Assembly (NCBI RefSeq): GCF_963678635.1
Contig: NC_087068.1
Span: forward strand, 30,692,318 to 30,756,317
DNA length: 64,000 bases
Source: Symsagittifera roscoffensis
Taxonomy: Eukaryota; Xenacoelomorpha; Acoela; Convolutidae
Direction: 5' to 3'
The translations under genes and the position numbers were made by a program. The notes beneath the pieces were generated by a model. It saw only the letters and a list, made by a program, of their open reading frames with translations. It was not told the DNA's origin and did no database searches. Shown piece after piece: positions 1-10,960 of the stretch (the first letter of the stretch is position 1; each line of letters begins with the position of its first letter).

Positions 1-1280
1 ATCTAGACGCGGACTACAGGCAAACGAAGTGTTAGTTTAAATGTAAAAACTAGGTTTTGACCCCCATCCTCATTGGTACTAAAGACAGTTGTTCCTTAAA
101 TGCTTAAATCATTTGTACTCAACTATCCACTATATAATTTCATACTTTTTTCTAACTAAATTTTTAAACTATAATTTGTCAAGAAACTAGACGCATTAAG
201 GTGAGACTTATAACTTAGGATAGATTACTAAGCAATCAACCAGCAATGATCGCTTAGTAAAGTAGTCATGCTGCTTTGTTTTCACTGGAGCAAATAATGT
301 CACACGCGCTAATGTCTAAATATGTGAACAAATCTACTAGCCAATAGAATTTAGAAGAGGAAGAAGTGTAACTTCAAGTCTTCTGAAAAGACGATAATAC
401 AAGTATGAAAACATGAAAAGATCAATAGTTAAAGTTTCAAGGTATCAAACATCAGTTGTAGTCTAGGTGTAGTTGTTGTAGGTAATATCAAGTCAGCTTT
501 TAACGTTTATATATTAAAAGTGACCCTTTATTACGGTGTAACTCATGTTTATTGGGACAAATCTCTGAAAGGTCTCGGAATATAAGCGCTTTTAGTACGT
601 TTCTATAACTTGGCTGACAAATCACTGATACTGCTACGAACCATTTGACCGGAAATAAATTTCGGATTCTAATTGATTTTCCAATGATTCTTCCAAATAA
701 TGCCGCGACCGCCCAAAGATGTCGAATTGGTCCTAAATAGAATTTATTCTTATTTTCATTCACACACTGAAAGAATATCCAGGCTACATTAGGCCGACAA
801 TACTATAAGAAGACGCTTCATAAATACTTGATAATTGCCAATTAATTGCTTGCATCAATTAATGCATCAATTAATGGGTTTGGAAAAATACTGCAGTCAA
901 TTAGTGGCATCCCATTAATTGCAATTAATTCCCCGCCCCATTAGTTTTTGAGCACCCCTGATCAGAACCTTGTGACAATTTTGCAGCGTCTCAATATTGA
1001 ACATTGTTCAAAATCAATTTCATTTTCTTGACTCCGATACATCGGTTAGCGCGGAAAACCGATTTTTTACGCGTGCGATGATAATCACAGATGCGGTGGT
1101 GAAAAATTAATTGTACCCGAGGGTTTGGTTAGAATAGTTTAATCTACCTGCGGAAAAAGGCAACTTTCAGCAACAGAAACTTTGAACAGTAAATTCGAAA
1201 AACTATCATATCTTTCAAAAAGAATGACAATTAAAGATCTTAAATATGTATTTCCAGTGGAATGAATGTTGGTGGGTAAT
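1..1280. repeat. 1.27-kb flank repeat, copy 1
   Basis: This block is repeated in direct orientation at 12728-13995 with only scattered substitutions and small indels. It contains ATTAAT-rich inverted motifs near 838-930. At 1280-1289 it runs straight into the 5' UTR of LINE copy A, whereas the second copy is separated from LINE copy C by about 170 bases. It is either a dispersed repeat that hosts the LINE or part of a duplicated locus. No recognised gene lies in it. Confidence 0.85.
500..763 (-). other. 87-codon open frame in flank repeat, unrecognised
   Basis: An 87-codon minus-strand frame with a hydrophobic centre and a basic C-terminal part. The duplicate at 13227-13490 keeps the frame open at the same length with only a few amino-acid changes. 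No domain is recognised. Conservation between two recent copies of a duplicated block is weak evidence for coding, so this may be chance. Confidence 0.15.
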
Positions 1281-1555
1281 CACAAGTAAGTGTTTTGTTT
1301 CTCATAGACAGAGCTTGGGATAATTTTAGTTTGAAAATTAACTAAGTAACCTTCTTGATTGTAGATGGAACAATAGGAGAAACAATGTTTTGTATTGCAT
1401 ACCCGCACCGAATTTTCATGGTTAATAATCGGTTATAATGGATTTTCGTTGACTAAAATGTCACATCCATTTAAATTTCACAACCAATTTAAATTTCTAG
1501 CGATCAGTCGGTTCATTTTAATGTCTTATTTTTAATTTCGCTTTTAATCGCCAAC

Positions 1556-2530
1556 ATGTTTGACCTCGAAACTTTCCGAAATTTGAACGACGAATTGAAA
1601 TACGAGCTGTATAAAGACTTGATCAAAAATGTTACTTATTTTGAACGAATTATCGAAAACTTAACTGTATCAACGAAAGATGAAGAAAAAGGAAAAAATT
1701 TATTGATCTAGAAAATTTTAAAAACACGGGCAATTCGAAAATTGCAGAAAACCAATTTAAAAATGAATGGAGCAAGATTGAAACTCGGAGCAGAAATCAG
1801 AACAAACGACGCGAAAATAACCAAGAAAGCAAGAATAACCAAGAAATCAAAATACAAGCAACCAATATTCAAGAAGAAAAATTCGACCAACAACGAAAAT
1901 ATTTGTTTTTACCACGAGAAGGAGAATATTCTGGCCTATTACTGCGAGACTCAGTTGTTAATAGAATCAATGGGAACAAATATCGGAAAATGTGTTGGCG
2001 AGAGGATTTGGTGGGCACAAAACTTCTGCATTGCTGGAACGCGTGAGAAACAGTAAATCGCGACCTTTTTAACATGTAACTACGCTAATTGGAATAAATG
2101 ACTGCCTCTCAAATGATTTCGACGCGAAGAAAGCCGTGAGTAGCTTAGAAAAACTAATTTATCTCGTAAATCATAAATTTTCCCCAGAAACAATTTCACT
2201 ATGTGCTGTAACTCCCTTAGGCGCTTTTAGAAAAGATTTTAATCCAAATGTACAGAAGCTAAACAAGCAAATTCATAATTTAGTACGGAATGTAAAGGAC
2301 TTGGGCGAAGTAAAATTGGGTTTTTAGACATAAACAAAAATTTTAGTCAAAATACTGATGCGCTTAGCTCGGATGGTTTGCATCCTTCTGATGGGGGTGT
2401 TGAAATTTTGGTGCAAAGTTTTAGAGATTCTTTTAGAGGTTCTGAATTTAATGCAAACACATGTGAGATTACAACCCACCCCAGAATGAAGCAAACCAAC
2501 AATCATCAAATTTAGATCCAAAAACGGCAG
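1556..2530 (+). pseudogene. LINE ORF1 remnant A, SGNH esterase type
   Basis: Starts at an ATG matching the start of copy B's ORF1 (5391). The N-terminal part is charged and Asn/Lys/Glu-rich. A deletion in an A-run near 1696 shifts the frame. Downstream, in mixed frames, are the hallmarks of an SGNH/GDSL hydrolase: a GDS block followed by a GIND block around 2090-2105 and a DGLHPS block around 2370-2390. The GDS residue is altered here: copy A reads an Arg before DS. Esterase domains are known in ORF1 of CR1/L2-type LINEs and may act on lipids, but the function is not settled. Confidence 0.7.
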
Positions 2531-2835
2531 AAATGATACAATTTTTTCAAAACGGTGCAAAAATCTTTAGGAAATAATAGTTTCGCATTTTTTCTTGGTG
2601 CAAACTTTGGCGATTATTTAATTTATTTAATTTATTATGCTGAATATTAAATTCTGGTTGTTTTGTGCAATTTTTCTGATTTCCAAGGCTCAGATGGAAA
2701 ATATAGAAAAAACCAATGTTTACTGGGGCTAACTAAGCTGCCATCAAAAGATATTATCATCGAAATGTGGGATAAATGAGCGGAGAGCTACCACACTGAC
2801 TCATCTTTTCCTTTTTGCGTTGTTACTGACCCAAA

Positions 2836-4104
2836 GTGGGGATGTTGAAAAAAAACCCTGGTCCTATTGAAACCATTGAAACAGTCTACGGCATCAGCTC
2901 AAAAAATTGTGCAAATCTTAAATTTGTTCATTTGAATTTTCAAAGTATCATTAGAAAACGGATGCAATTGAAAAAACTTCTTGATGATATGGGCGAAAAT
3001 ACAATTATAGGAATTTCCAAAACGTGGCTTAAAAAAGAAGATAGTGACAATTTATGGAATCTCCGCCCTAGAACGCATGCGATGTTCAGATATGATAGGC
3101 AATCAGCGGTAAAAAAGAAAGGCGGTGGCGTTTTGTTATATATACCAGTCAAATTGGCTCCGAAATTGAGGCCTGATTTAAATTAATTTGATTTAAAAAA
3201 ATATGAGTCAGTGTGGGTTGAGTGCAAATCTACATTTAACATTTCCAGTAAAGAAAAGATGTTAGTTAATTTATATTATAATCCAAGCATATCAAACTTT
3301 ATTGATTTTTTGGAACAATTAACGCTTAACATAGATAATGCCTTTTCAGTTTCTAATAAAATTACGCTTCTGGGTGATTATAACATGAATTATCTGGATA
3401 ACAAAGAAAAAGAAAATTTAGATTCTATAATTATTCCATACGGATTGAAGGTTTTTTGTCCAAACGAAGAGACCAGAAGTAGTTCCTCAACTAAAACTCA
3501 TATCGACTACATTATCAGTGACTATGAAACAAACGGCATTGAATTTTGTTTTGATACACATTATAAAACCGACCATTTTGCTTCATTTATTTTGATGGAT
3601 ATAAAATGCGGCAAAAGTTTAGCGAAGATAATTTCGACTTTCAATAGAAAAAATTATCAGAAAAATGAATTTTGCAATACACTCTCCGCTCTTCCTTGGT
3701 ATCTCTTATATCAATGTACAGACGCACAAAACATGTTCTCGACGATAATTTATTTAATTTCTAGTGCTCTTCAGCAACATGCTCCTATCGAAAAAAAAAA
3801 TTAAATTTTAATTTTATCGAAATTTTAAACCAAAAAATGTGTTGAAAACGGAATGGTTCGATTCAGAATGTCAGCAATTGTTGATTAGGAAACAGAATTT
3901 TTAAGTACCAGTTTTTACGTAATCAAATGAGCCAATTGATTAGAAGTAAACAACTCGATCATTCAAAAAATCGTTTTTCACTTCTCAGCACTATCCAACA
4001 AAAATGGAAATATATTAACCAAGTTAGAGATACATGTTCTGGCAACAATCGAATTACAGTTCTACGAAATTCCTTTAGTGAAATGATAACCAAAGACAAA
4101 AAAA
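2836..4104 (+). pseudogene. LINE ORF2 remnant A: APE endonuclease
   Basis: The first part of ORF2. It encodes an exonuclease-endonuclease-phosphatase domain: HLNFQSI at the N-terminus, ISKTWL (usual ISETWL, so the metal-binding Glu is Lys here), LLGDYNMNYLD (GDxN motif), IDYIISD and TDHFASF near the C-terminus. A stop at 3183 and a frame change near 3804 interrupt it. An extra A in the run near 2850 throws the upstream 2A-like motif out of frame. The RT domain is missing because the copy ends at the gag junction at 4104/4105. Confidence 0.8.
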
Positions 4105-4674
4105 GATAAGGACAAGTACGGAAGACCAGTAGAAGCAGAAAACTTAAAAAGACAACCTGATGAGTTTATTAGAAGCTACATACATTGGTTAAGCACCGCA
4201 GTAGACCGTGGATGGCCTAATCCAACTTTTAATGATGATCAAAGAACAGAAAAGAAAATGGAATTCTTTGTACGCGGCTTAAGCCCGCCAGGATTAAAAC
4301 AAAAGGCACATCAATTCCTAACTGAGAATCCACCCGCAACTTGGCAACAATTAAAAAATCATATTGCTACAAAAAACTTAAGTTTTGCATTAAGTAGTGA
4401 GTTAATTGAAACAGCTTCCAGTAGCATAGATGATAAATTGGAAATAGAGGGAAAAAAGGATCAAGTTAAAGAGTTAAAAGGACTAAAGAAGAATCATAAA
4501 ATAAACGCAGCTTATTATCCACATGAGCATGGAAACAAACAAAACAACCCAATGCTTTGCAAGTGTGGTTGCATGTCAGGCCATACAATAAGCCAGAGCT
4601 TTAAGTATAACAAACATCAAGAGCAAAATTTTCTCGCTTCAAATAAGAAAGAATGCAAACAGAAATTCTCATAA
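4105..4674 (+). pseudogene. LTR-retrotransposon gag fragment, copy 1
   Basis: One continuous frame of 189 codons with no LINE similarity. It resembles retrotransposon Gag: a capsid-like stretch (DEFIRSYIHWL, then FFVRGLSPPGLKQKAHQF), a linker, and a degenerate zinc knuckle near the end, where the CxxC...H...C spacing is recognisable but the last Cys is replaced (GHTISQS). The frame is fused at its 5' end directly to LINE copy A. The duplicate at 8621-9189 has the same fusion point. The remainder to 4787 is untranslated element sequence. Confidence 0.6.
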
Positions 4675-4881
4675 ATATAGCTGTAGGTCGAAAGTAGATA
4701 ACAATTTCAGTGATATAAATCCCCAACAAGAATTATGGCAAATGTCGAACTGCAAGGAGAGTTCTCAATCGCTTTTAAGGTCGAATAGAATTTTCGTATA
4801 GAGTCCTAACCTCTGTTGGTAAGCTCGCAACACGTTGGCGCGACTGCGGCGGTCACTATTCTGCTGTTTAGTTTTCTTCTG

Positions 4882-5059
4882 TTTGAACAGTAGAAAATTA
4901 ATGTAATAATTCGTGGGCTCACATTTCGACCAATTAGAAATCGAGTTGAATAACTTTGGTACAAATGGGACCCATTTTTCTTTTTGGTACAAATGACCGT
5001 TGGTACAAAAGGGACGTCATCTGAATTTCGTCCGCAAATCAAAAGCTTACAAGCTTCGT
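4882..5059. repeat. ~175-bp insertion in LINE B 5' UTR
   Basis: Copy C reads continuously across this point, while copy B carries about 175 extra bases with several GGTACAAA-type repeats. Similar GTACCAAA/TTTGTACC strings occur upstream of copy C at about 13997-14030. This is probably a small non-autonomous insertion. Its ends were judged by eye. Confidence 0.45.
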
Positions 5060-5390
5060 CCTAATCAACGATGAATTAAGTTTTAGGACTTTATTTAGAC
5101 AGGTACTAACCGCAAAATAGTAATTGTTTTGTTTCTCATAGACAGAGCTTGGGATAATTTTAGTTTGAAAATTAACTCAGTAACCTTCTTGATTGTAGAT
5201 GGAACAATAGGAGAAACAATTTTTTCTATTGCATACCCGCACCAAAGTTTCATGGCTAATAATCGGTTATAATGGATTTTCGTTGACTAAAATGTCACAA
5301 CCAATTTAAATTTCACAACCAATTTAAATTTCTAGCGATCAGTCGGTTCATTTTAATGTCTTATTTTTAATTTCGCTTTTAATCGCCCAC

Positions 5391-6345
5391 ATGTTGGACC
5401 TCGAAACTTTCCAAAATTTGAACGACGAATTGAAATACGAGATGTACAAAGACTTGATCGAAAATGTTACTTATTTTGAACGAATTATCGAAAACTTAAC
5501 TGTATCAACGAAAGATGAAGAAAAAGGAAAAAAATTTCTTGATCTAGCAAATTTTAAAAACACGGGCAATTCGAAAATTGCAGAAAACAAATTTGAAAAT
5601 GAATGGAGCAAGATTGAAACTCGGAGCAGAAATCAGAACAAACGACGCGAAAATAACCAAGAAAGCAAAAATAACCAAGAAATCAAAATACAAGCAACCA
5701 ATATTCAAGAAGAAAAATTCGACCAACAACGAAAATATTTATTTTTACCACGAGAAGGAGAATATTCTGGCCTATTACTGGGAGACTCAGTTGTTAACAG
5801 AATCAATGGGAACAAATATCGGAAAATGTGTTGGCGAGAGGATTTTGTGGGCACAAAATTTCTGCATTGCTGGAACGCATGAGAAACAGTAAATCGCGAC
5901 CGTTTTAACATGTAACTACGCTAATTGGAATAAATGACTGCCTCTCAAACGATCTCGACGCGAAGGAAGCCCTGAGTAGCTTAGAAAAACTAATTTATAT
6001 CGTAAATCATAAATTTTCCTCAGAAACAATTTCACTATGTACTGTAACTCCCTTAGGCGCTTTTAGAAAAGATTTTAATCCAAATGTACAGAAGCTAAAC
6101 AAGCAAATTCTTAATTTAGTACGGAATGTAAAGGACTTGGGCGAAGTAAAATTGATTTTTAGACATAAACAAAAATTTTAGTCAAAATACTGATGCGCTT
6201 AGCTCGGATGGTTTGCATCCTTCTGATGGGGGTGTTGAAATTTTGGTGCAAAGTTTTAGAGATTCTTTTAGAGGTTCTGAAATTAATGCAAACACATGTG
6301 AGAATACAACCCGCCCCAGAATGAAGCAAACCAACAATCATCAAA
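5391..6345 (+). pseudogene. LINE ORF1 copy B, SGNH esterase type
   Basis: The longest intact stretch is 163 codons from the ATG at 5391. The first ~110 residues are highly charged and look helical. Then comes LLLGDSVVNRI, matching SGNH block I with its catalytic Ser. After a frame break near 5880 the continuation carries TLIGINDCL (block III GxND) near 5922-5948. After a one-base break near 6150 it carries SSDGLHPSDGG (block V, catalytic Asp and His) near 6200-6232. All catalytic elements are therefore visible, though not in one frame. Related copies are at 1556 and 14570. Confidence 0.75.
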
Positions 6346-6654
6346 TTTAGATCCAAAAACGGCAGAAATGATACAATTTTTCCAAAACGGTACAAAATGC
6401 TTTAGGAAATACTAGTTTCGCATTTTTTCTTGGTTCAAACTTTAGCAATTATTTTATTTATTTAATTTATTATGCTGAATATTGAATTCTGGTTGTTTTG
6501 TGCAATTTTTCTAATTTCCAAGGGTCAGATGGAAAATATAGAAAAAACCATTGTTTACTGGGGCTAACTATGCTGCCATCAAAAGATATTATCATCGAAA
6601 TGTGGGATAAATCAGCGGAGAGCTACCACACTGACTCATCTTTTACTTTTTGCG

Positions 6655-8330
6655 TTGTTACTGACTCAAAGTGGGGATGTTGAAAAAAACCCTGGTCCTA
6701 TTGAAACAATTGAAACAGTCTACGGCATCTGCTCAAAAAATTGTGCAAATCTTAAATTTGTTCATTTGAATTTTCAAAGTATTATTAGAAAACGGATGCA
6801 ATTGAAAAAATTTCTTGATGATATGGGCGAAAATACAATTATAGGAATTTCCGAAACGTGGCTTAAAAAAGAAGATAGTGACAATTTATGGAATCTCCGC
6901 CCTACAACGCATGCGATGTTCAGATATGATAGGCAATCAGCGGTAAAAAAGAAAGGCGGTGGCGTTTTGTTATATATACCAGTCAAACTGGCTCCGAAAT
7001 TGAGGCCTGATTCAATTTTACCTGATAAAGAAAAATATGAGTCAGTGTGGGTTGAGTGCAAATCTACATTTAACATTTCCAGTAAAGAAAAGATGTTTGT
7101 TAATTTGTGTTATAATCCAAGCAGATCAAACTTTATTGATTTTTTGGAACAATTAACGCTTAACATAGATAATGCCTTTTCAGTTTCTAATAAAAATACG
7201 CTTCTGGGTGATTATAACATAAATTATCTGGATAACAAAGAAAAAAAAATTTAGATTCTATAATTATTCCATATGGATTGAAGGTTTTTTGTCCAAACGA
7301 AGAGACCAGAAGTAGTTCCTCAACTAAAACTCATATCGACTACATTATCAGTGACTATGAAACAAACGGCATTGAATTTTGTTTGGATACACATTATAAA
7401 ACCGACCATTTTGCTTCATTTATTTTGATGGATATAAAATGCGGCAAAAGTTTAGCGAAGATAATTTCGACTTTCAATAAAAAAAATTATCAGAAAAATG
7501 AATTTTGCAATACACTCTCCGCTCTTCCTTGGTATCTCTTATATCAATGTACAGACGCACAAAACATGTTCTCGACGATGATTTATTTAATTTCTAGTGC
7601 TCTTCAGCAACATGCTCCTATCGAAAAAAAAAATTAAATTTTAATTTTATCGAAATTTTAAACCAAAAATTGTGTTGAAAACGGAATGGTTCGATTCAGA
7701 ATGTCAGCAATTGTTGATTAGGAAACAGAATTTTTAAGTAACAGTTTTTACGTAATCAAATGAGCCAATTGATTAGAAGTAAACAACTCGATCATTCAAA
7801 AAATCGTTTTTCACTTCTCAGCACTATCCAACAAAAATGGAAATATATTAACCAAGTTAGAGATACATGTTCTGGCAACAATCGAATTACAGTTCTACGA
7901 AATTTCTTTAGTGAAATGATAACCAAAGACAAAAAAATTGCCATTCATTTAAATTATATTTTTTCAAATTTAGGCGAATTTTTCGGCGCTAAAAAGCCTC
8001 CGAACTACAACAAATCTGCCTCTGAATCTTCACCTTTCCATTTTCAACACATTACAGTGAAGCAATTCTTTGACATAGTTCGAAAAATCAATGTTAGAAA
8101 ACTTCTCGTACCGTACCTGCTTGGGCAATCATTGACGGTCAATCAGTTATAGTTCCACATTTAACTTTTGTCATAAATACTTGCTTAGATGAGAACATTT
8201 TCCCAATTTAACTGAAAAAAGCACACGTATCCCCTTTGTTTAAAAAAGATGACCCAATGGATGCAAAAAATTATCGGCCAATATCAATAACTTGTGCTTT
8301 TTCTAAAATTTTTAAAAAAAATTGTACATG
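6655..8330 (+). pseudogene. LINE ORF2 copy B: 2A-like, endonuclease, start of RT
   Basis: From 6655 the frame reads a Leu-rich stretch, a 2A-like motif, and then an APE-type endonuclease: HLNFQSI, ISETWL with the metal-binding Glu intact, a YNPS motif, LLGDYNINYLD, IDYIISD, TDHFASF. An A-run change near 7245 shifts the frame, which resumes from 7278. The segment 7760-8152 is the linker to the RT, and 8220-8330 holds the RT start (a PISI-type motif). Extra As near 8315 break it again. No in-frame ATG precedes the 2A in this frame (a stop lies at 6565-6567), so the original start is uncertain. Confidence 0.8.
6673..6699 (+). other. 2A-like ribosome-skipping motif
   Basis: Codons here read GDVEKNPGP, fitting the D-V/I-E-x-N-P-G-P consensus at which ribosomes release the upstream peptide without a peptide bond between G and P. 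It is preceded in frame by a Leu-rich hydrophobic run (6640-6663). 2A-like motifs are established in several APE-type LINEs, where some hydrophobic versions also act as signal sequences. The same position in copies A and C has altered A-runs that break the frame. Confidence 0.85.
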
Positions 8331-8455
8331 CCCAAATAACAGAACATCTTGACAAATTTCAAATAATGACACCATTTCAATTCGGATTTCGCAAAAACAT
8401 TTCAATTTTTACATTTCAATTTCAATTGCACGATTTCAACATTTCAATTGCACGA

Positions 8456-8620
8456 TTAGAAGTAAACAACTCGATCATTCAAAAAATCGTTTTTCACTTC
8501 TCAGCACTATCCAACAAAAATGGAAATATATTAACCAAGTTAGAGATACATGTTCTGGCAACAATCGAATTACAGTTCTACGAAATTCCTTTAGTGAAAT
8601 GATAACCAAAGACAAAAAAA
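8456..8620 (+). repeat. Second copy of LINE linker fused to gag
   Basis: Repeats 3939-4104 almost exactly and then passes into gag at the same base (8620/8621, equivalent to 4104/4105). About 50 bases of ATTTCAATT-type filler separate it from LINE copy B. The LINE-gag junction therefore arose once and was copied with its flanks: 3939-4783 corresponds to 8456-9299. Confidence 0.8.
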
Positions 8621-9189
8621 GATAAGGACAAGTACGGAAGACGAGTAGAAGCAGAAAACTTAAAAAGACAACCTGATGAGTTTATTAGAAGCTACATACA
8701 TTGGTTAAGCACCGCAGTAGACCGTGGATGGCCTAATCCAACTTTTAATGATGATCAAAGAACAGAAAAGAAAATGGAATTCTTTGTACGCGGCTTAAGC
8801 CCGCCAGGATTAAAACAAAAGGCACATCAATTCCTAACTGAGAAGCCACCCGCAACTTGGCAACAATTAAAAAATCATATTGCTACAAAAACTTAAGTTT
8901 TGCATTAAGTAGTGAATTTATTGAAACAGCTTCCAGTAGCATAGATAATAAATTGGAAATAGAGAGAAAAAAGGATCAAGTTAAAGAGTTAACAAGACTA
9001 ATGAAGGATCAAAAAATAAACGCAGCTTATAATCCTTATGAGCATGGAGACAAACAAAACAACCCAATGTTTTGCAACTGGTGTTGCATGTCAGGCCATA
9101 CAATAAGCCAGAGCTTTAAGTATAACAAACATCAAGAGCAAAATTTTCTCGCTTCAAATAAGAAAGAATGCAAACAGAAATTCTCATAA
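8621..9189 (+). pseudogene. LTR-retrotransposon gag fragment, copy 2
   Basis: Counterpart of 4105-4674. Loss of one A near 8893 splits it into two frames. The second half (8857-9189) shows a zinc-knuckle relic, CNWC then GHTISQS, that is one Cys short. Downstream, unlike copy 1, this copy continues into a protease region (9497), so it retains more of the parent element. Confidence 0.6.
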
Positions 9190-9496
9190 ATATAGCTGTA
9201 GGTCGAAAGTAAATAATTTCAGTGATATTAATCCCTAACAAGAATTCAGGCAAATGTCGAACTGCAATGAGTGTTTTCAATCGCTTATAAGGTCGAATAG
9301 AAAAAGCTTTCAATAGAAATAACGATTATCATTCACCTTACCAGACCCACAATTTTAGTGTTGATGACATTCGACATTCCACGAGACTATACCGATAAGG
9401 ACTGCGAACTTGTAAATTTAAACTAGATCAGTCTCCGTCTGAACCAAAAATACAATTGTATATTAACTTAAGCCACATTCCGTCGGAGACAAAAAA

Positions 9497-9685
9497 AATA
9501 ACGGTTTGGAAACCCAGTTTTTACTAGACACTGGAGCAACATGTTCGCTTAATAATTTTGACAGTTATGAACAATATTGTAAAAAACAGCCTCTAACGTT
9601 GAATAAATCTAGATCAAACACAGTTGCTGTTAATGGAGAAAAAATTAAACTTATAGACTATATTACTTTTGTATATTACTTTTGA
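9497..9685 (+). pseudogene. Retropepsin-like protease fragment
   Basis: A 62-codon frame containing FLLDTGATCS, the D-T-G-A active-site loop of retropepsins, after a short hydrophobic strand. It lies about 300 bases after the gag relic in the same orientation, as expected of an LTR-retrotransposon pol. The following 9686-10145 has short protein-like stretches (for example near 10021-10142) in shifting frames but no RT motif. Gypsy-type is likely but cannot be proven from this fragment. Confidence 0.65.
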
Positions 9686-10145
9686 CTAAACTACTGGTAC
9701 TAACACTGATTATCCGGTGAAAAATAAAGCATGAATTTCAGCCAAGGACGGATGCGATCTAAACATATGAAGAATTGATTTCATTTCTCAAAATAACAAA
9801 TCAATAAAATTTTCGAGTTTTAACTTAGATTTTAAAAAAAACCCAATTACAGCAATACCTATAAGATATAAGAAGCAGAAGTTATCCATATCTATGTTTC
9901 TATCAAAATGTATTTCTTGATATCAATATAACTATTGCACCAAAATCATCCCGCTTTATTTCAATTTCTCCAGCAGGCGTAGTTTTCAAAGTAGAAACAG
10001 CGTTTAGAATTGATTAGTCTTTGGAACAAAAAGGCATTAAAGCTTATAGTACAGATTGTAAGTATGAAGAAAAATCAATACCCATTGTACTCAAAAATTC
10101 CAGAGAATCAAAGGTAATTGTAAGCAAAGATCCAATAGGCTAAAC

Positions 10146-10370
10146 TTTGAAATTTATAGCAGCAAAACAAAAATTTTTTTTTGATTCAAAACAACTAATA
10201 TCGTAATTCTTTTTTACTGAAGCTTGTATAACCGTTAACGGTTTGCACAGTTTTTCTAATTTTTTGTATACTATGCAGCAAATTTAAATTAGTCTTACTG
10301 AAAAATCATTGAAAGAGTGTTACTTATTTTTTATTGTATGTCACTAATCAAGTTTTCTTGCGTGCTTCTG
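10146..10370. other. Unassigned AT-rich spacer
   Basis: AT-rich sequence after the LTR-element relic. No gene, long repeat or structured element was seen. Confidence 0.5.
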
Positions 10371-10559
10371 TTAGTATTTTCTATTCAAGCATTTGCAAAA
10401 AGCATAAAGCATACTGAAAAAAAAAATTTCAAACAGAAAAACATTCTTGTGTATAAAACACATATGCAATACTAAATATACTACAAGGAATAATGGTTCT
10501 GTATGAAATTTTGGACCATCCTTAAAATTAAATAAAGATAAAGGATCGGAACCCAATGG
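10371..10559 (-). CDS. Candidate exon 3 of unrecognised gene (end uncertain)
   Basis: On the minus strand a pyrimidine-rich acceptor (tttttgtctcag) opens at 10559 into a frame that reads PLGSDPLSLFNFKDG and continues in phase 0, matching the phase left by the candidate exon at 10725-10863. The frame stays open to 10371, but the later part is hydrophobic and may be intron read-through. No donor was chosen with confidence. No domain is recognised. Confidence 0.25.
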   Translation of the reverse strand, partial: PLGSDPLSLFNFKDGPKFHTEPLFLVVYLVLHMCFIHKNVFLFEIFFFSMLYAFCKCLNRKY

Positions 10560-10724
10560 CTGAGACAAAAATTTTTTCGAATTCAACGTTTTGCAAAAAA
10601 GTTGCAAAAGGCCAGGAGCTTGAGATACTAAAATTTACGAGTCAATAATAATTTCATTTTCAGGCATTTTTATTACTGAAAATTCAGTATTACCTTTAAG
10701 GGAATATAAAATTACCCTACATAC

Positions 10725-10863
10725 AATAACGAGAATTAATAGAGTGAAACCTTTGAAAGAACTAGCCAAGTAAAGTTGTATCAAAGCTATTTCTGCGAGG
10801 TTGATTAGCACCATCGGCTTCCTCTTGGGGCCCAAATAGGGACCGATGAAATTATCTATTAGC
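10725..10863 (-). CDS. Candidate exon 2 of unrecognised gene
   Basis: A 139-base minus-strand segment with a strong GTATGT donor after 10725 and a weaker acceptor (ctacaag) before 10863. It encodes a probable membrane segment (LINLAEIALIQLYLASSF, then FTLLILVI). Phase agrees with both neighbours: exon 1 leaves AG, this exon supplies G, and it ends in phase 0. It could be the membrane part of a host protein or chance. The acceptor is the weak point. Confidence 0.28.
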
Positions 10864-10960
10864 CTTGTAGTTTTCAAGTTACAAAATGCAAACTAGAAGA
10901 AATTCATCAAATAGGGAAAAATTATCTCTTTCTTTTTCAAAAAATTGAGTATGTTTTTAC

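Larger units (their letters stand above)
1289..4104 (+). mobile_element. LINE copy A (CR1/L2-like, broken)
   Basis: An APE-type non-LTR retrotransposon copy, closely similar to copies B (4788-8406) and C (14165-19138). It begins inside the 5' UTR compared with B and C. It carries ORF1 remnants from 1556 and ORF2 endonuclease from about 2836. It stops abruptly at 4104 within the linker between endonuclease and RT, where it is fused to a gag fragment. Frameshifts and stops make it inactive. The clade call (CR1/L2/Crack-type) rests on the esterase-type ORF1 together with the endonuclease and RT type; it is an inference. Confidence 0.85.
4788..8406 (+). mobile_element. LINE copy B (5' UTR to start of RT)
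   Basis: Begins with the same 5' UTR as copy C (from 14165), including a GC-rich stretch near 4820-4860, and is inserted in the tail of gag fragment 1. It contains ORF1 (5391 onwards), an intact 2A-like motif (6673-6699), the endonuclease, and the first part of the RT. It diverges from copy C at about 8406, where low-complexity ATTTCAATT-type filler begins. It is the best-preserved copy for ORF1 and for the ORF2 start, but it has no RT catalytic core. Confidence 0.85.

Noticed and set aside
2836-2875. 2A-like motifs in LINE copies A and C (also at 15856)
   Set aside because: Extra As in the run place the NPGP or KPGP codons out of frame with the upstream Gly-Asp-Val, so only copy B counts as intact.
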